A DNA stretch of 64,000 nt, taken from the NCBI GenBank assembly GCA_963580455.1, contig OY756972.1:17437001-17501000 (forward strand), in the 5' to 3' direction. The notes under the pieces were generated by a model. The model made no database searches and was not told the DNA's origin. It saw only the letters and a program-made list of their open reading frames with translations. Positions 1-10,917 of this stretch are shown here, piece after piece (position 1 is the stretch's first letter; every line of letters begins with the position of its first letter). This DNA is from Euonymus europaeus. Its lineage: Eukaryota; Streptophyta; Magnoliopsida; Celastrales; Celastraceae. Made by a program: the position numbers and the translations under genes.

Positions 1-1485
1 CTTTGGCTATTTCAATGAAGAACAGGAAACACAAACAAAGGTAAACTGAACTATATCCACCGATGAAATCCATTTCTATACACAGTTAACTATTTGTCTA
101 TTCATCATGTTCTAAATCCACACATGCATTCTATGTATAAACGAAAAAGACGCAGTCAAAATATCATCAAAGAAGACTCAGATATGTCGAAATCAGATGA
201 TGAACCTTTGACTATTTCAAAGAAGAGAAACAAAAAACACAAGCAAAGGCAAGCGTAATTATTTCCAGTACTCATGAAGTCTATTAATATATACAGTTAA
301 CTATGAATCTATAGATCATATTCTAAATATATGTATACATTTTATGTATAAAAATGTACAGGAACACAGTCACCATTGTAGATTTGAGTCAACAAACTAA
401 TACGCAGAAGAGAAGTGCTATTTCAACCAACAAAAAAGGGAAGAAGTTAGCAAAATAACTAAGTTTATAAATATAGTGAGACTGTCGCTGTGAATATATT
501 TAAACAAATATACTCGCTGCATTTTCCAAATGCCGCTATGCAGTTTTTTTTTGTAATATAGATCTACCTATTGCTTTTTAATGCTGCTGATATGCAGTTT
601 TGTTTTGTGATGTATATATGTAGTGTGGGCTGATGTTGTTATACAACTTACTTGTGCATTGTAAATATGCAGCTTTACTATAAAATGTTTGCAATTATAT
701 AAATCTAATTAATTCACTTTATAACAATATGAATTCACTAAAAAACCTGTGTGTGACCAAAAAAATCTCTAAATGTAGTGTTATCAAGCAAACTTCAACT
801 GCTTGGTAAGTTTCATACTAAATAACACATAAATAAATTTACTCTTTGTCAAGAAAAATAAATTCACAATTGTAAAATTGAAATCTCTGACACCATATAA
901 AAATAATGTATTGACATCACCAAGAAAATAATAAAAAACAAAAGAAAGTGAGAAAAAAATACAGGAAAAATGAAAAATTCTCTGTTGCTCGAATTGCCTA
1001 ATTATTAATACAATACTGCAACTTATAAGACATTTGACTAACACTAACACAACTAACTACTATAAATGGAAAGTTGTCACAACAAACCTAACATTGCATT
1101 TAACTACTTAAACTCAACTACTAACTACAAATTACTCAAAACACTACAATTGTTGAAAAAAATAATTACAATTAGTAGAATTCTACCAAGTTACGATGTT
1201 TTCATCTAACTAGGCATTCTTTAAATGCCAGTATTCACAATTAAAGAAAAATACAAAACATCAAATACCATTCAAATCACTAATAAAAATTACAATCCTC
1301 CTAAATTGTCATAGGGTAGAACATTGTTCAATCTCCACAACAAATGGATTTTTCAAACACAAAATACATAAGAAACTCTCAATTTCTAACCCAATGCCAA
1401 AAAAAACCATCTAATACCAGCTTCTAATACCTCATCATCTTCGGCATTTCTCTATCTATCTTCTACTGTTGCTTCTCTGTTGTGC
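1..1485. other. Non-coding flank with a diverged tandem duplication
   Basis: AT-rich sequence with no convincing gene. Bases 9-160 and 211-373 are diverged direct copies of each other: both carry an ATTTCAA.GAAGA start, the string ACAGTTAACTAT, then ATTCTA or TTCTAAAT and TTATGTATAAA, and end in CACAGTCA or CGCAGTCA. The second copy can be read as a short lysine-rich peptide, but there is no start or context to support a gene. The rest (374-1485) is 3' flank of the LOG-like gene. Confidence 0.4.
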
Positions 1486-2634
1486 TCACTTTTTAACTAT
1501 GCCTCCATCACATACAAAAACATACTCCTGATAAAAAAAAGTAATTATTCACAACCAACGATACATTAAATACAAAAGGTGACACACCAAAATGGTAAAC
1601 TAAATAAGACTCTTTCTGTAAAACTTGATTGTCTTTCTCATGTAACAAAAAAACAAACACTTTCAAAACTTAAAAATGTTACAAAACCCACCTCCAATTT
1701 TTGAACAAGTTCCTTGGCATTTGTTGCCAGAACAAAGATATTCCGCTCAGAGGGCTTAATAAAACCATCATCAACAGCACTATCAATGAAAGTGACCAAA
1801 GAGTCATAATAACCATTGACATTAAGCAAACCCACCTACATGACAATTAGAAAGTTTACCTCCATAATTCGTCATAAAAAAACATCCAAAATGATATCAG
1901 AATTCGAATATACTTACAGGCTTATCATGAATTCCCAGTTGGGCCCAGGTAATCACTTCGAACAGCTCCTCTAGAGTTCCATACCCACCTAAAATCCAAG
2001 TCAACATAATCAAAAACTAAACATCATAAACCCTCTACATAAACTAAAAAAATGGAAAAAAAATCAGTTTCCAAAAATGAAAAACACAGAGAACCTGGTA
2101 AAGCAATGAAACAATCAGAATGGGAAACCATCTCAAATTTTCTTTGGTGCATATCAGTAACTGCCATTACCTCCCCAACTGTTTCTCCAGTTATCTAGGC
2201 TCCACAACAAAAACGATAAAAATGCAATCTCTAACACATAAAAAAGCTTTCAAAAAGACCAAATGTTAAAACTACATCAATTATATGCTTAACCTCTTTC
2301 GACATAAGAAATGTGGGTATAATCCTGAAACAAAAACCCAACAAAAACCATTAAGTAAAATATTCATCAAAAAATGGAAGAAAAAAAAACAAATACACAC
2401 CCAAGAACACCTCCTCCAGCTCCATGAACAGCTTGAGAAATCAAACCCATCAAACCAATACTCCCACCTCCGTAAACAAGATCAAGCCTCCGCGACACCT
2501 TCATGAACAATAATGAAAAATCCACTCATCATTTTTAAACTTGAAACCTAACAGTTTAAAAATATAACATTAAACAACATATCTTATAAATCACATACTA
2601 GCTCTTGCGCTAAATCAATGGCAGCATCTTTGTA
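1486..2634 (-). pseudogene. LOG-type cytokinin riboside 5'-monophosphate phosphoribohydrolase, missing its first exon
   Basis: LOG enzymes release active cytokinin bases from cytokinin ribotides in the cytosol and nucleus. Exons on the minus strand are 2634-2599 (partial), 2498-2401, 2324-2294, 2194-2095, 1988-1918, 1835-1692 and 1527-1486. All have GT-AG borders and compatible phases. They encode the family landmarks in order: [40 protein letters not shown], the catalytic signature PGGYGTLEE, then [10 protein letters not shown] and DDGFIKP. The start codon and the conserved CVFCGSS segment are absent: similarity stops at 2634 and copia gag-like sequence begins at about 2636. The last exon is unusual, reading EYVFVCDGG and ending after 13 residues, earlier than typical LOG C-termini. 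I see no first exon on the far side of the copia element. The body is well preserved, so the damage looks recent, but without the 5' exon the gene should be inactive. Confidence 0.8.
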
Positions 2635-2635
2635 A

Positions 2636-4033
2636 CAATCCCATGGATTTCCACCTGGGTATCCTAAGAAACCGTAGCGTTTCGGCAATGGTCATTCCGA
2701 TCAAAAATTTCATTTTGCACATCATATTGATGCAGCTCCTGCTATGAACATGGACTCACCATCTACAAACTCTTCCTTGGCTATGCCACCAGCACTTTGT
2801 GATTAGCTGATGCAGTTTTTACGGCAGAATCAGTCATTACCTTTTCCATCCGACACTCCATCCACTACCTCTTGTCCTTCCTCAGGTAGCAATTACCCTT
2901 TTTCATCTCCCTCTGTGTCCGCTGTTACAGGTAACACAATTACTCAATATAAACCTTCTTTTATTACGCATCTATCTTCCAAACACATTTCATGGTTGAT
3001 TGATAGAGGTGCAAGTGATCACATTGTGTGCTCTTTAAAAATTTTATTATCTCCACGATCCATCACAAACTCTTTTGTGACTCTTCCTAATGGGGAGAAA
3101 CATGTCATTAGCCACATTGGTCACTTACGTCTCATCTCTTCCATTACTCTACATCCTGTGTTGTGCGTACCTTCTTTTAACATTAATCTTATCTCCGTTA
3201 GCAAATTAACGGCTGCCAAAACTCACTCACTCACATTTGATTATTCGTCATGTACTTTGCAAGAGTTGGGCACCTTGAAGAGGATTTGAATGAGGAGCGC
3301 ACATAGAGACATTTATTTTCTAAGCACACCACCAACCTTGCACACTTCAACATCAACCGTTGCTGCCAGTTCATTTTCAACTACTCAAAATAAATCCATG
3401 TTGTGGCATCATCGCCTCGGACATCCGTTGTTATCAGCCAGTACTCTATTGCCCTCTCCTTTCAATGTTCCTTTTGAATTTTGTTCCATTTGTCCTTTAG
3501 CAAAATCCAAACGTAAACCATTCAATATAAGTGTGTCCCATACTTCCTCTCCTTTTGATTTAATTCATGTTGACATTTGGGGGCCTCACTCTATTGTTTC
3601 TATCGATAATTATCGTTATTTTTTAACGACTGTTGATGATTTTAGTAGGGCAACTTGGGTCTATTTAATGCATCATAAAAGCGAAACTCGTTCTTTGCTA
3701 CAACAATTTTTTCACTATGCCTCGACTCATTTTCAGGCCCATATCAAAATCATCCGCACTGACAATGGATTGGAATTTAACATGGATGAATTTTATGCTG
3801 CCAAAGGAACCCTTCACCATAAAACTTGTTCCTACACTCCTCAACAAAACGGAGTTGTAGAACGCAAGCACCAACACATTTTGACTGTTGCCCGTGCTCT
3901 CAAAACCCATGCTAATCTTTCCAAAAACTTATTGGGCTATTGCATCCTTACAGCTGTCCATCTCATAAATCTTCTGCCCTCTCACCAAACCGATAAATCC
4001 AGCCCGTATCAAATACTCTTCAATAAACCACTT
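2636..4033 (+). mobile_element. Ty1/copia retrotransposon remnant, 5' portion (gag end, protease, integrase)
   Basis: This is the upstream half of a copia element later split by the Ogre insertion. Near 2640 the + strand reads SHGFPPGYPKKP, a gag-like stretch ending in a stop. From 2810 an open frame carries the protease region WLIDRGASDH, where the usual DTGAS or DSGAS active-site motif is mutated to DRGAS. A TGA at 3287-3289 interrupts the protein. The next frame (from 3290) holds the integrase: LGHP, CxxC (FCSICPLAK), HVDIWGP, RTDNGLEF and QQNGVVERKHQ, i.e. the zinc finger and the D, D and E residues. No 5' LTR or primer-binding site is visible, so the 5' end is truncated at the LOG junction. 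The reading frame stops artificially where the Ogre LTR begins at 4034 and resumes at 19229. It is a dead element. Confidence 0.85.
4029..4033. repeat. Target-site duplication CACTT, left copy (Ogre insertion)
   Basis: The five bases CACTT directly precede the left LTR (TGTCGCAACC...) and are repeated exactly at 19229-19233, directly after the right LTR (...GTACTACA). This is a perfect 5-bp duplication as made by gypsy integrases. Confidence 0.92.
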
Positions 4034-5784
4034 TGTCGCAACCGGGGTCACGACGCGGATCGGTGAAATACTCCTGCGAAATAATATTATCTCGAAACAC
4101 AAAAATATATAAAAAAAACTCGAGAGTCGCCACCAATTGATTTAAGGTGCAATTGGACACCAAAGAAAACCTGCCAACCAGAGAAAAAGGGAACGGGAGT
4201 CGATTGAGCATGGGGAAGGTATTAGCACCCCATAACACCTGTTTGAAAACAGTTACCTAATTAATTAGATGACTACCCTACGGAAACTTGCTCTTTGCAA
4301 GATGTGGTAAAAAATGATATAATTTGTTTTAAAAAATTGGTGTCTCATCTTTAATTCTCATAATTTCTATGAAAGAAACATGAAATAATTTTAGATGAGT
4401 AGCAAAGCTATTTTTGTGTGGGAAAACATTGCCCATTTTAAATAAATAAAAAAAAAACACAATCAACTTATGATAATTTTAAAAGAAATTTAATTTTTTG
4501 AAACACTATCAACTTATGATAGTTTTTGGAAAGATTTAAAAAAAAGTTTGGGCCAACTATTGACCATAAGGAAAAAATAAATTAATTTCCTAAAAAAGAA
4601 AAAAAACCAATTATTCATAGAAACATCGAAAATAAATGGTTTATTTATCACCAACGCAAATTCGTTACCAACTTTTGGTAGGTTTTAAAAAAAAGGCACC
4701 AACTTATGGTATTTGAATCCTTAAAATTCCAACTTATGGCATTGAAACGTCCCTAAAAATACCAACTTTTGGTATATGATTCGGTAATTTACTAAGGACC
4801 AACTATTGATTTATCAAATCCAAACAATATGAACACACAATATACATACACGACATCACATACAAACTTGTTAATATAAACAAACACATACACAGCCGCC
4901 TATACATATATATATATATATCGACATATACATATACATATAATATATATATATAGACCATCATTCACATACCCATGTATATATGTACATCTCACAATTA
5001 TCTCATGCACTACATCTATACATATCATTTATATAACACCACAACACGTACAGTACATATATTAAAGATATCTCATCACATGAAATATAGATTATAACCC
5101 ACAGCATCCCATATGTATTCTACATCCACACGTGTATATATGACATCCAAACAGCAAGGTACATATATATATATATATATATCTATAACATGACAGTGTA
5201 TGGGACAATGCATAAAGAAAGAAATTTATGAGAATACCAGGCAGTAGAACTGAGGGTGCAAGTGTTGAATAGATGACACCGTGATGATGAATCAAGTGAG
5301 GTGAGAAAAGAGAAACATGTGAGATTATTTCCAAAAAAGAGAAGGCACGGGTGAGTTTTACAAGAAGAAATTATTGGTTGGTAAGGTAAAGCAAAAAGGT
5401 GAGTGAAAGAGGCGGAGCCCTCAGCCCAAAAGCAGAAGTCCCCTTTTCCTAAAAGTCTATGGTATTTATAGGTGAGGGAGACTTAGATAAAGATAAGGGA
5501 AAGATGATAAGTTTAACAACAATAAGATTGAGGAGAGGATTTTGAGATGAAGAAGGAGACTAATAAAAGGATGAAGAGTCTCCAACAAAATTATTTCTTT
5601 ATTTTCCTATTTATCTTACTATATATATTTTTTATTTTCTTTTGGACTTGGTTTATTGGGCTTGCGAGAATGGACTTGGTTTACCAACAAACTTGGGCTT
5701 TTCCATACCCATTTTATTTTTTTTAAACAACAAATTTTTTATATGACCAAATAAGTCTTATCCGGACAAAAATCGGGTACTACA
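4034..5784 (-). repeat. Ogre LTR, left copy (3' LTR relative to coding)
   Basis: The repeat is 1751 bp and has TG...CA ends on the + strand (TGTCGCAACC to GTACTACA). By eye about twenty substitutions and a few indels (one near 4450, others in TA-rich runs at 4908-4955) separate it from the right LTR. It contains TA microsatellites at 4908-4955 and 5165-5183. Confidence 0.92.
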
Positions 5785-5797
5785 GCTGCCCCCCTTT
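5785..5797 (-). other. Polypurine tract of the Ogre element
   Basis: Read on the minus strand, AAAGGGGGGCAGC lies directly upstream of the 3' LTR start TGTAGTACCC. This is the expected place and composition for the primer of plus-strand DNA synthesis. Confidence 0.75.
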
Positions 5798-5920
5798 GTG
5801 TGACTTTTACGAAGTAAATGGCGCACAAAGGTGTAGTAAATCGATTTTATTTGGTACATATAAAAAATACAATCTCTTTAGGTGATCCACGACTTGATCG
5901 TGATGAAGGACATGAAAGGA

Positions 5921-6126
5921 GCTCGGGATCAATGTGTCATTCCCGGCTTAACTAAACTGAAGGGGAAAATAAAAGTGCTCGGGATCATTGCGCTACTCCC
6001 GGCTTGGCTGAACAAAGAAAACAGAAAAGTGCTCGGGATCATTGTGCCATTCCCGGCTTGGCTGAACTAAAGAGAAAAATGAAAGCGCTCGGGATCATTG
6101 CGCCACTCCCGGCTTGGCTAAACAAA
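5921..6126. repeat. Four-copy tandem repeat, period 54-56 bp
   Basis: The motif GCTCGGGATCATTGCGCCAC followed by TCCCGGCTTGGCT begins at 5921, 5977, 6031 and 6087. The first copy is the most diverged (AATGTGTCAT, GGCTTAACT). The spacers between the cores are A-rich. The array sits in the 3' non-coding part of the Ogre element. Confidence 0.85.
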
Positions 6127-7219
6127 TACTTGAATGTGTAAGCAATTCTTGGCAAAGTTATCCTCTTGTTGTAACTATCCCATTTTCTATTAATATGAGA
6201 AATGAAAACATGCAAACGATGCAAATGATGCTATCATACATGACCCCTTGTCATCTGTCATCCGTCATCCCTTGTACTTGCACAATCACGAATCGTTAAA
6301 ATGTGGACATTTCTATAGCTGTCAACTGTTTTGTGATCATGGTCCATAATTACTGTCGAGCCTTCACTTATTTCATGATCCTGGAGAAAATGCAGTCGCC
6401 CACTTGGAGAATTTATCAAGATTCTTGGTACTCCAACTAGGGAAGAAATCTGTTGCATGAATCCTGATTCCATATTTCCATAGATAAAAGCACACCCCTT
6501 ATACAAGGTGTTCCACCAGCGAATGCCTTTAAACCGTCTTTTGGTGATCTCTTTGTCAATTTGTCATATCCCTTGATTTCTCTTAGCTCTTCATCAATCC
6601 AGAGTACCAAATCCTGTCAATTCCTTGCTAGGAACAATCTTCTAACGCACTTGTTTTCACATATTTATGTCAAAACTTATTCTCAATAAATTTAACAGCA
6701 TGGCTATGCACATGAGAAGCAAAATATTTAAGAGAGTATATGTATAAGAAGTTTTGTGGAAAGGATATCAAATGAAACAAAGGATTATGAATGATCATTT
6801 ACTGAGTATTTATTGAAAGAATGTAGGTAGAGAGATGAAACAATTCCTTTCAGGAAAAGTATATACATATGGAGGCTCAAGAAATTTAGAAAAATAGAAT
6901 TTCTTTTACAAGCACTCAATGACTAAACCCAGACTTTGCCCAAAAACTGCCCCAGTTTTTGTGTGCACCTACTTCGCAATTGTCGAATTCAATCATGAAC
7001 TTTGATAAGCATTGAACCCGTAGTCAAACCCCACTGGCCGCTCACTGTATTTTGAAATACATCTGTCTTTACTTGACCATTTGTGGATTCTAACTGAGTG
7101 TCTTCCAGCCATCCTTGATAGCTTCTTGCCTAAAGCGCCCAAAATGGTTTTCACTTTAGCATATTTCTTCTCTTTTTTCCTTTTTTTTCTTTCTTTTTGT
7201 TTTTTTTTGTTTTGTTTTT

Positions 7220-10200
7220 TTATGCATAATATCGCTTCAGGACATCGACATTCACTGGATAAGAAAGATCATCACCATCCATTTTTGTCAAAACTACTGC
7301 TCCACCAGAGAATGATTTCTTCACCACATACGGTCCTTCATAAGTAGGAGTCCATTTTCCTCGATGATCTTTTTGAGGTGGTTGGATCATTTTTAGTACT
7401 AAATCTCCTTCTCTGAAACAACGAAGGCGCACTTTCTTATGATGTGCTCTTACCATTGATTTTTGATAAAGTTGTCCTCTACAAAAGGCCCCCAATCTCC
7501 TCTCCTCGATAAAATTTAGATGGTCATATAGACTTCAAACCCATTCTGTCTCCTCCAAGTTGGCCTCTACCACTACTCTTAGTGAAGGAATTTCTACTTC
7601 AACAGGAATAACTGCTTCTGTTCCATATACTAGAGCAAAAGGACTTTCACCAGTGGAAGTGCGTACAGAAGTCCGATATCCGTATAAAGCAAAGGGAAGC
7701 TTTTCGTGCCAATCTTTGTAATTTTTTGTCATCTTTTGAATGATCTTCTTAATATTTTTGTTAGCTGCCTCAACAGCCCCATTCATCTTAGGACGATAAG
7801 GAGATGAATTATGATGTTTGATCTTAAACTGCTTACAGAAGTCATTCATTATCCTGCTATTGAAATTCATGCCATTGTCGGTAATGATCCTTTCAAGAAC
7901 CCCATAACGACAAACAATATCTTTCCTCAAAAATCGAACGATGACATTACTTGTCACGTTAGCATACGAATTTGCTTCCACCCACTTTGTAAAATAATCA
8001 ATCGCGACTAGAATGAAACGATGTCCATTGGAAGCTTTTGGCTCAATTGGGCCAATAACATCTAAACCCCACATAGAAAATGGCCATGGGGCTGCTAATA
8101 CATGTAGGGGGTTCACTGGAACATGAGTTTTGTCAGCGTAAATTTGACACTTGTGGCATTTGACTGCATAGCTGATGCAATCCCTTTCCATAGTGAGCCA
8201 ATAGGAGCCTGCTCGCAATATCTTCCTTGCCATCGAGTACCCACTTGAATGAGTTCCACAAATTCCTTCATGAATCTCTTTCATAATTTGTTTAGCTTCA
8301 TCAACATTCACACATCGAAGGAGTACAAATCCTGAACTTCTCTTATATAACACATTTCTTTCTAAAAGAAAGGAACCAGAGAGTCTTCGTATGGTACGCT
8401 TATCATTTTCTGAGGCATCTGGGGGATACTCTCTTCTTTCCAAGTATTTCTTCACGTCATAATACCATGTTTTACCATCCAATTCCTCTTCTATATTTGA
8501 ACAATATGCATTTTCCTCTCTCTTCTCAATTTTGATGACCTGGACTTCTCCTCGCGGATCCAAATCAAACATTGCTGCTAAGGTTGCCAAAGCATCTGCT
8601 ATCTGATTTTCTTCTCTTGGGATATGGTCAAGTTCAATCCAATCAAATGACTTGATCATCTTCTTGATAAACTGATAGTATGGCACCAGTTTAGAATCCT
8701 TGGTTTCCCATTCATCATTCAATTGTCGAATTACTAACTGTGAGTCTCCATAAACTTGTAACCTTTTAATTCCGACATCTATAGCTGCTTGAATCCCCAT
8801 TGCACATGCCTCATATTCAGCAACGTTATTGGTGCACTCAAAGTATAATTTGGCAATAAATGGCGTGACTTTCCCCTCTGGTGATATAAGTGTTGCCCCA
8901 ATTCCACATCCTATCATATTAGATGCACCATCAAATAGTAGGGTCCATTTTTCAGACTGTTCCAAACTCCTCCCTTCTATGGATAAGCTCATAATATCAC
9001 TATCTGGAAAACCAAAGCTCATATGCTGAAAGTCATCAATTGCTCGCTCCGCCAAATAGTCTGCTATAGCACTTCCTTTTATAGCCTTTCGTGTGACATA
9101 CTGAATATCATATTCAGACAATAACATTTGCCACTTGGCTATTCTTCCCGAGAGTGAAGGCTTTTCGAAAATATACTTGATGGGATCCATTTTATAAATC
9201 AACCATGTGGTATGATAAAACATGTATTGTCGAAGTCTGTGAGCAACCCATGCTAGTGAACAACAGGTTTTTTCAAGCATAGAATAGTTCATCTCACAAT
9301 TCGTAAACTTCTTACTCAAATAGTAAATGGCATGCTCTATCTTCCCAGATGAATCATGTTGTCCAAGCATACATCCCATTGAGCTGTCTGAAATAGTCAA
9401 GTAAAGAATCAATGGTCTTTCTGCAACAGGTGGCATTAACACTGGTGGATTTTGTAAATACTGCTTAATCTTCTCAAAAGCGACTTGACAATTTTCATTC
9501 CACTCGGTTGGACTATTCTTGCGCAACAATTTGAAAATGGGTTCACATGTGGCTGTCAACTGTGAAATAAAACGTGAAATATAATTCAACCTTCCTAAGA
9601 ATCCTCTGATCTCCTTCTCCGTGTGAGGTGGTGGCATTTCCAGAATTGCTTTAACTTTGTCAGGATCTACTTCAATTCCTTTCTTACTGACAATAAATCC
9701 TAACAACTTTCCTGAGGTAGCTCCAAATGTGCATTTGGCCGGATTTAACTTTAATTGATGCTTCCTCAATCTACCAAACAACTTTTGGAGATTCACAATG
9801 TGATCTTCACTTTCCTATGTCTTTGCTATCATATCATCAACATATACCTCAATTTCCTTATGCATCATATCATGAAACAAAGTGACCATAGCCCTTTGAT
9901 ATGTAGCTCCTGCATTCTTCAACCCAAATGGCATCACTTTATAACAAAAGGTTCCCCAAAGGGTGATGAAAGTCATTTTTCACGATCTTCTGGTGCATTC
10001 TGATATGATTATATCCCGAAAAACCATCCATAAAAGAGAAAGTAGAATGCCCTGCAGTATTGTCTACCAATACATCAATGTGGGGTAGAGGGAAGTTATC
10101 TTTCGGGCTCGCACCATTAAGGTCTCTCTGTAATCAACACACATTCGGACTTTGCCATCTTTTTTTGGAACTGGCACAATATTCGCCACCCATTCAGGAT

Positions 10201-10670
10201 AATGTGATACTGCTAAAAAGCCTGCATCGAATTGTTTTTTGACCTCATCTCTAATTTTCAACAACACCTCTGGCTTTAATCTCCTCAGTTTTTGTTTTAC
10301 TGGAGAACAATCTGGTTTCAATGGCAACCTGTGAACTACTATGTTCGTGTCTAGCCCAGGCATGTCTTGATATGACCAAGCAAATATATCTCGATAACTG
10401 TGCAATAAATCTATCAATCTTTCTTTTTCTTCCCTTTTTAAGGCAGTTCCAACCTTCACCTCTTTTTTCTCCTTCTCAGTCCCTAAATTGATAATGTCAA
10501 TGAATTCTTGATGAGGCTGAATTATTTTCTTCTCTTGATTTACTTGTCTCAACATCTCTGGTAGAATTTCGATTTCTTCCTCAAATTCATAATCAAGTTC
10601 GATATTACTAATAGGTGCACAAAAATCTGGTTCGTTAAGCTCATCCTCTTTGTTATCATCATTTTCATGC
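7220..10670 (-). pseudogene. Ogre pol: reverse transcriptase, RNase H, archaeal-type RNase H, integrase (broken)
   Basis: The RT part begins after the intron (HENDDNKEDE) and runs through PVPKKDGKVRMCVDYR. A two-base GA expansion near 10120 shifts the frame. A further shift lies near 9980, and a TAG (about 9815) follows the active-site YVDD, which is at 9833-9844. The largest intact piece (9796-7535, 753 aa) holds the RT end, RNase H (LSKKFTNCEMNYS), a second RNase H with D/E/D/D positions FDGAS, NVAEYEA, YGDSQL and IADALA, and integrase. The integrase shows H-H-C-C (HEGICGTH, CHKC) and the catalytic triad LDVIGP, ITDNG and AVEAANK. A TGA at about 7533-7535 separates the last 90 residues (7495-7220, ending DVLKRYYA). 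Domain order identifies the Tat/Ogre branch of gypsy. It cannot make a full polyprotein. Confidence 0.9.
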
Positions 10671-10917
10671 CTGTTAAAGACATAAAATAAACTAGAATTG
10701 GGAAAAGAGAAATGGAAGGAATAAAAATGAGTGAACATTGAATTCAGAACAAGAATACTTTATTTTAAGAAAAGTGAATGAAGATAAATGATGAAACTAC
10801 ATGCATTAGCCATGCTATGCAATTTATTTGCAATAAGTAAAGCATGCTCTGTACAAAAGGAAAAACCCAATCGAGAGCCTAGAGCTGGGCTCACGATGGT
10901 AGTGCATTCGAGATTAC
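10671..10917 (-). other. Spliceosomal-type intron inside the Ogre polyprotein gene
   Basis: On the minus strand the donor GTAATC begins at 10917 after CTGCAAGA, and a pyrimidine-rich acceptor (TTTATGTCTTTAACAG) ends at 10671. Joining the flanks keeps one reading frame (L-Q-E then H-E-N-D-D). The unspliced frame meets a stop at the donor. The intron is 247 bp and lies between the protease/G-patch part and RT, the position known for Ogre elements. Confidence 0.8.

Larger units (their letters stand above)
5785..7219 (-). other. Ogre 3' non-coding region
   Basis: About 1.4 kb lie between the integrase stop and the 3' LTR. The region contains the 55-bp tandem repeat (5921-6126), a T-rich run at 7160-7220 and a minus-strand open frame at 6258-6506 (82 aa, beginning MYKGCAFIYGNMESG). 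I do not recognise that frame, and it has no visible domain. No cellular gene fragment could be identified. Confidence 0.6.

Noticed and set aside
5092..5334. 80-aa frame in the left LTR and its 100-aa equivalent in the right LTR (18535-18837)
   Set aside because: Both come from the same LTR sequence, differ between copies in length and composition, and have no protein features. Treated as non-coding LTR.
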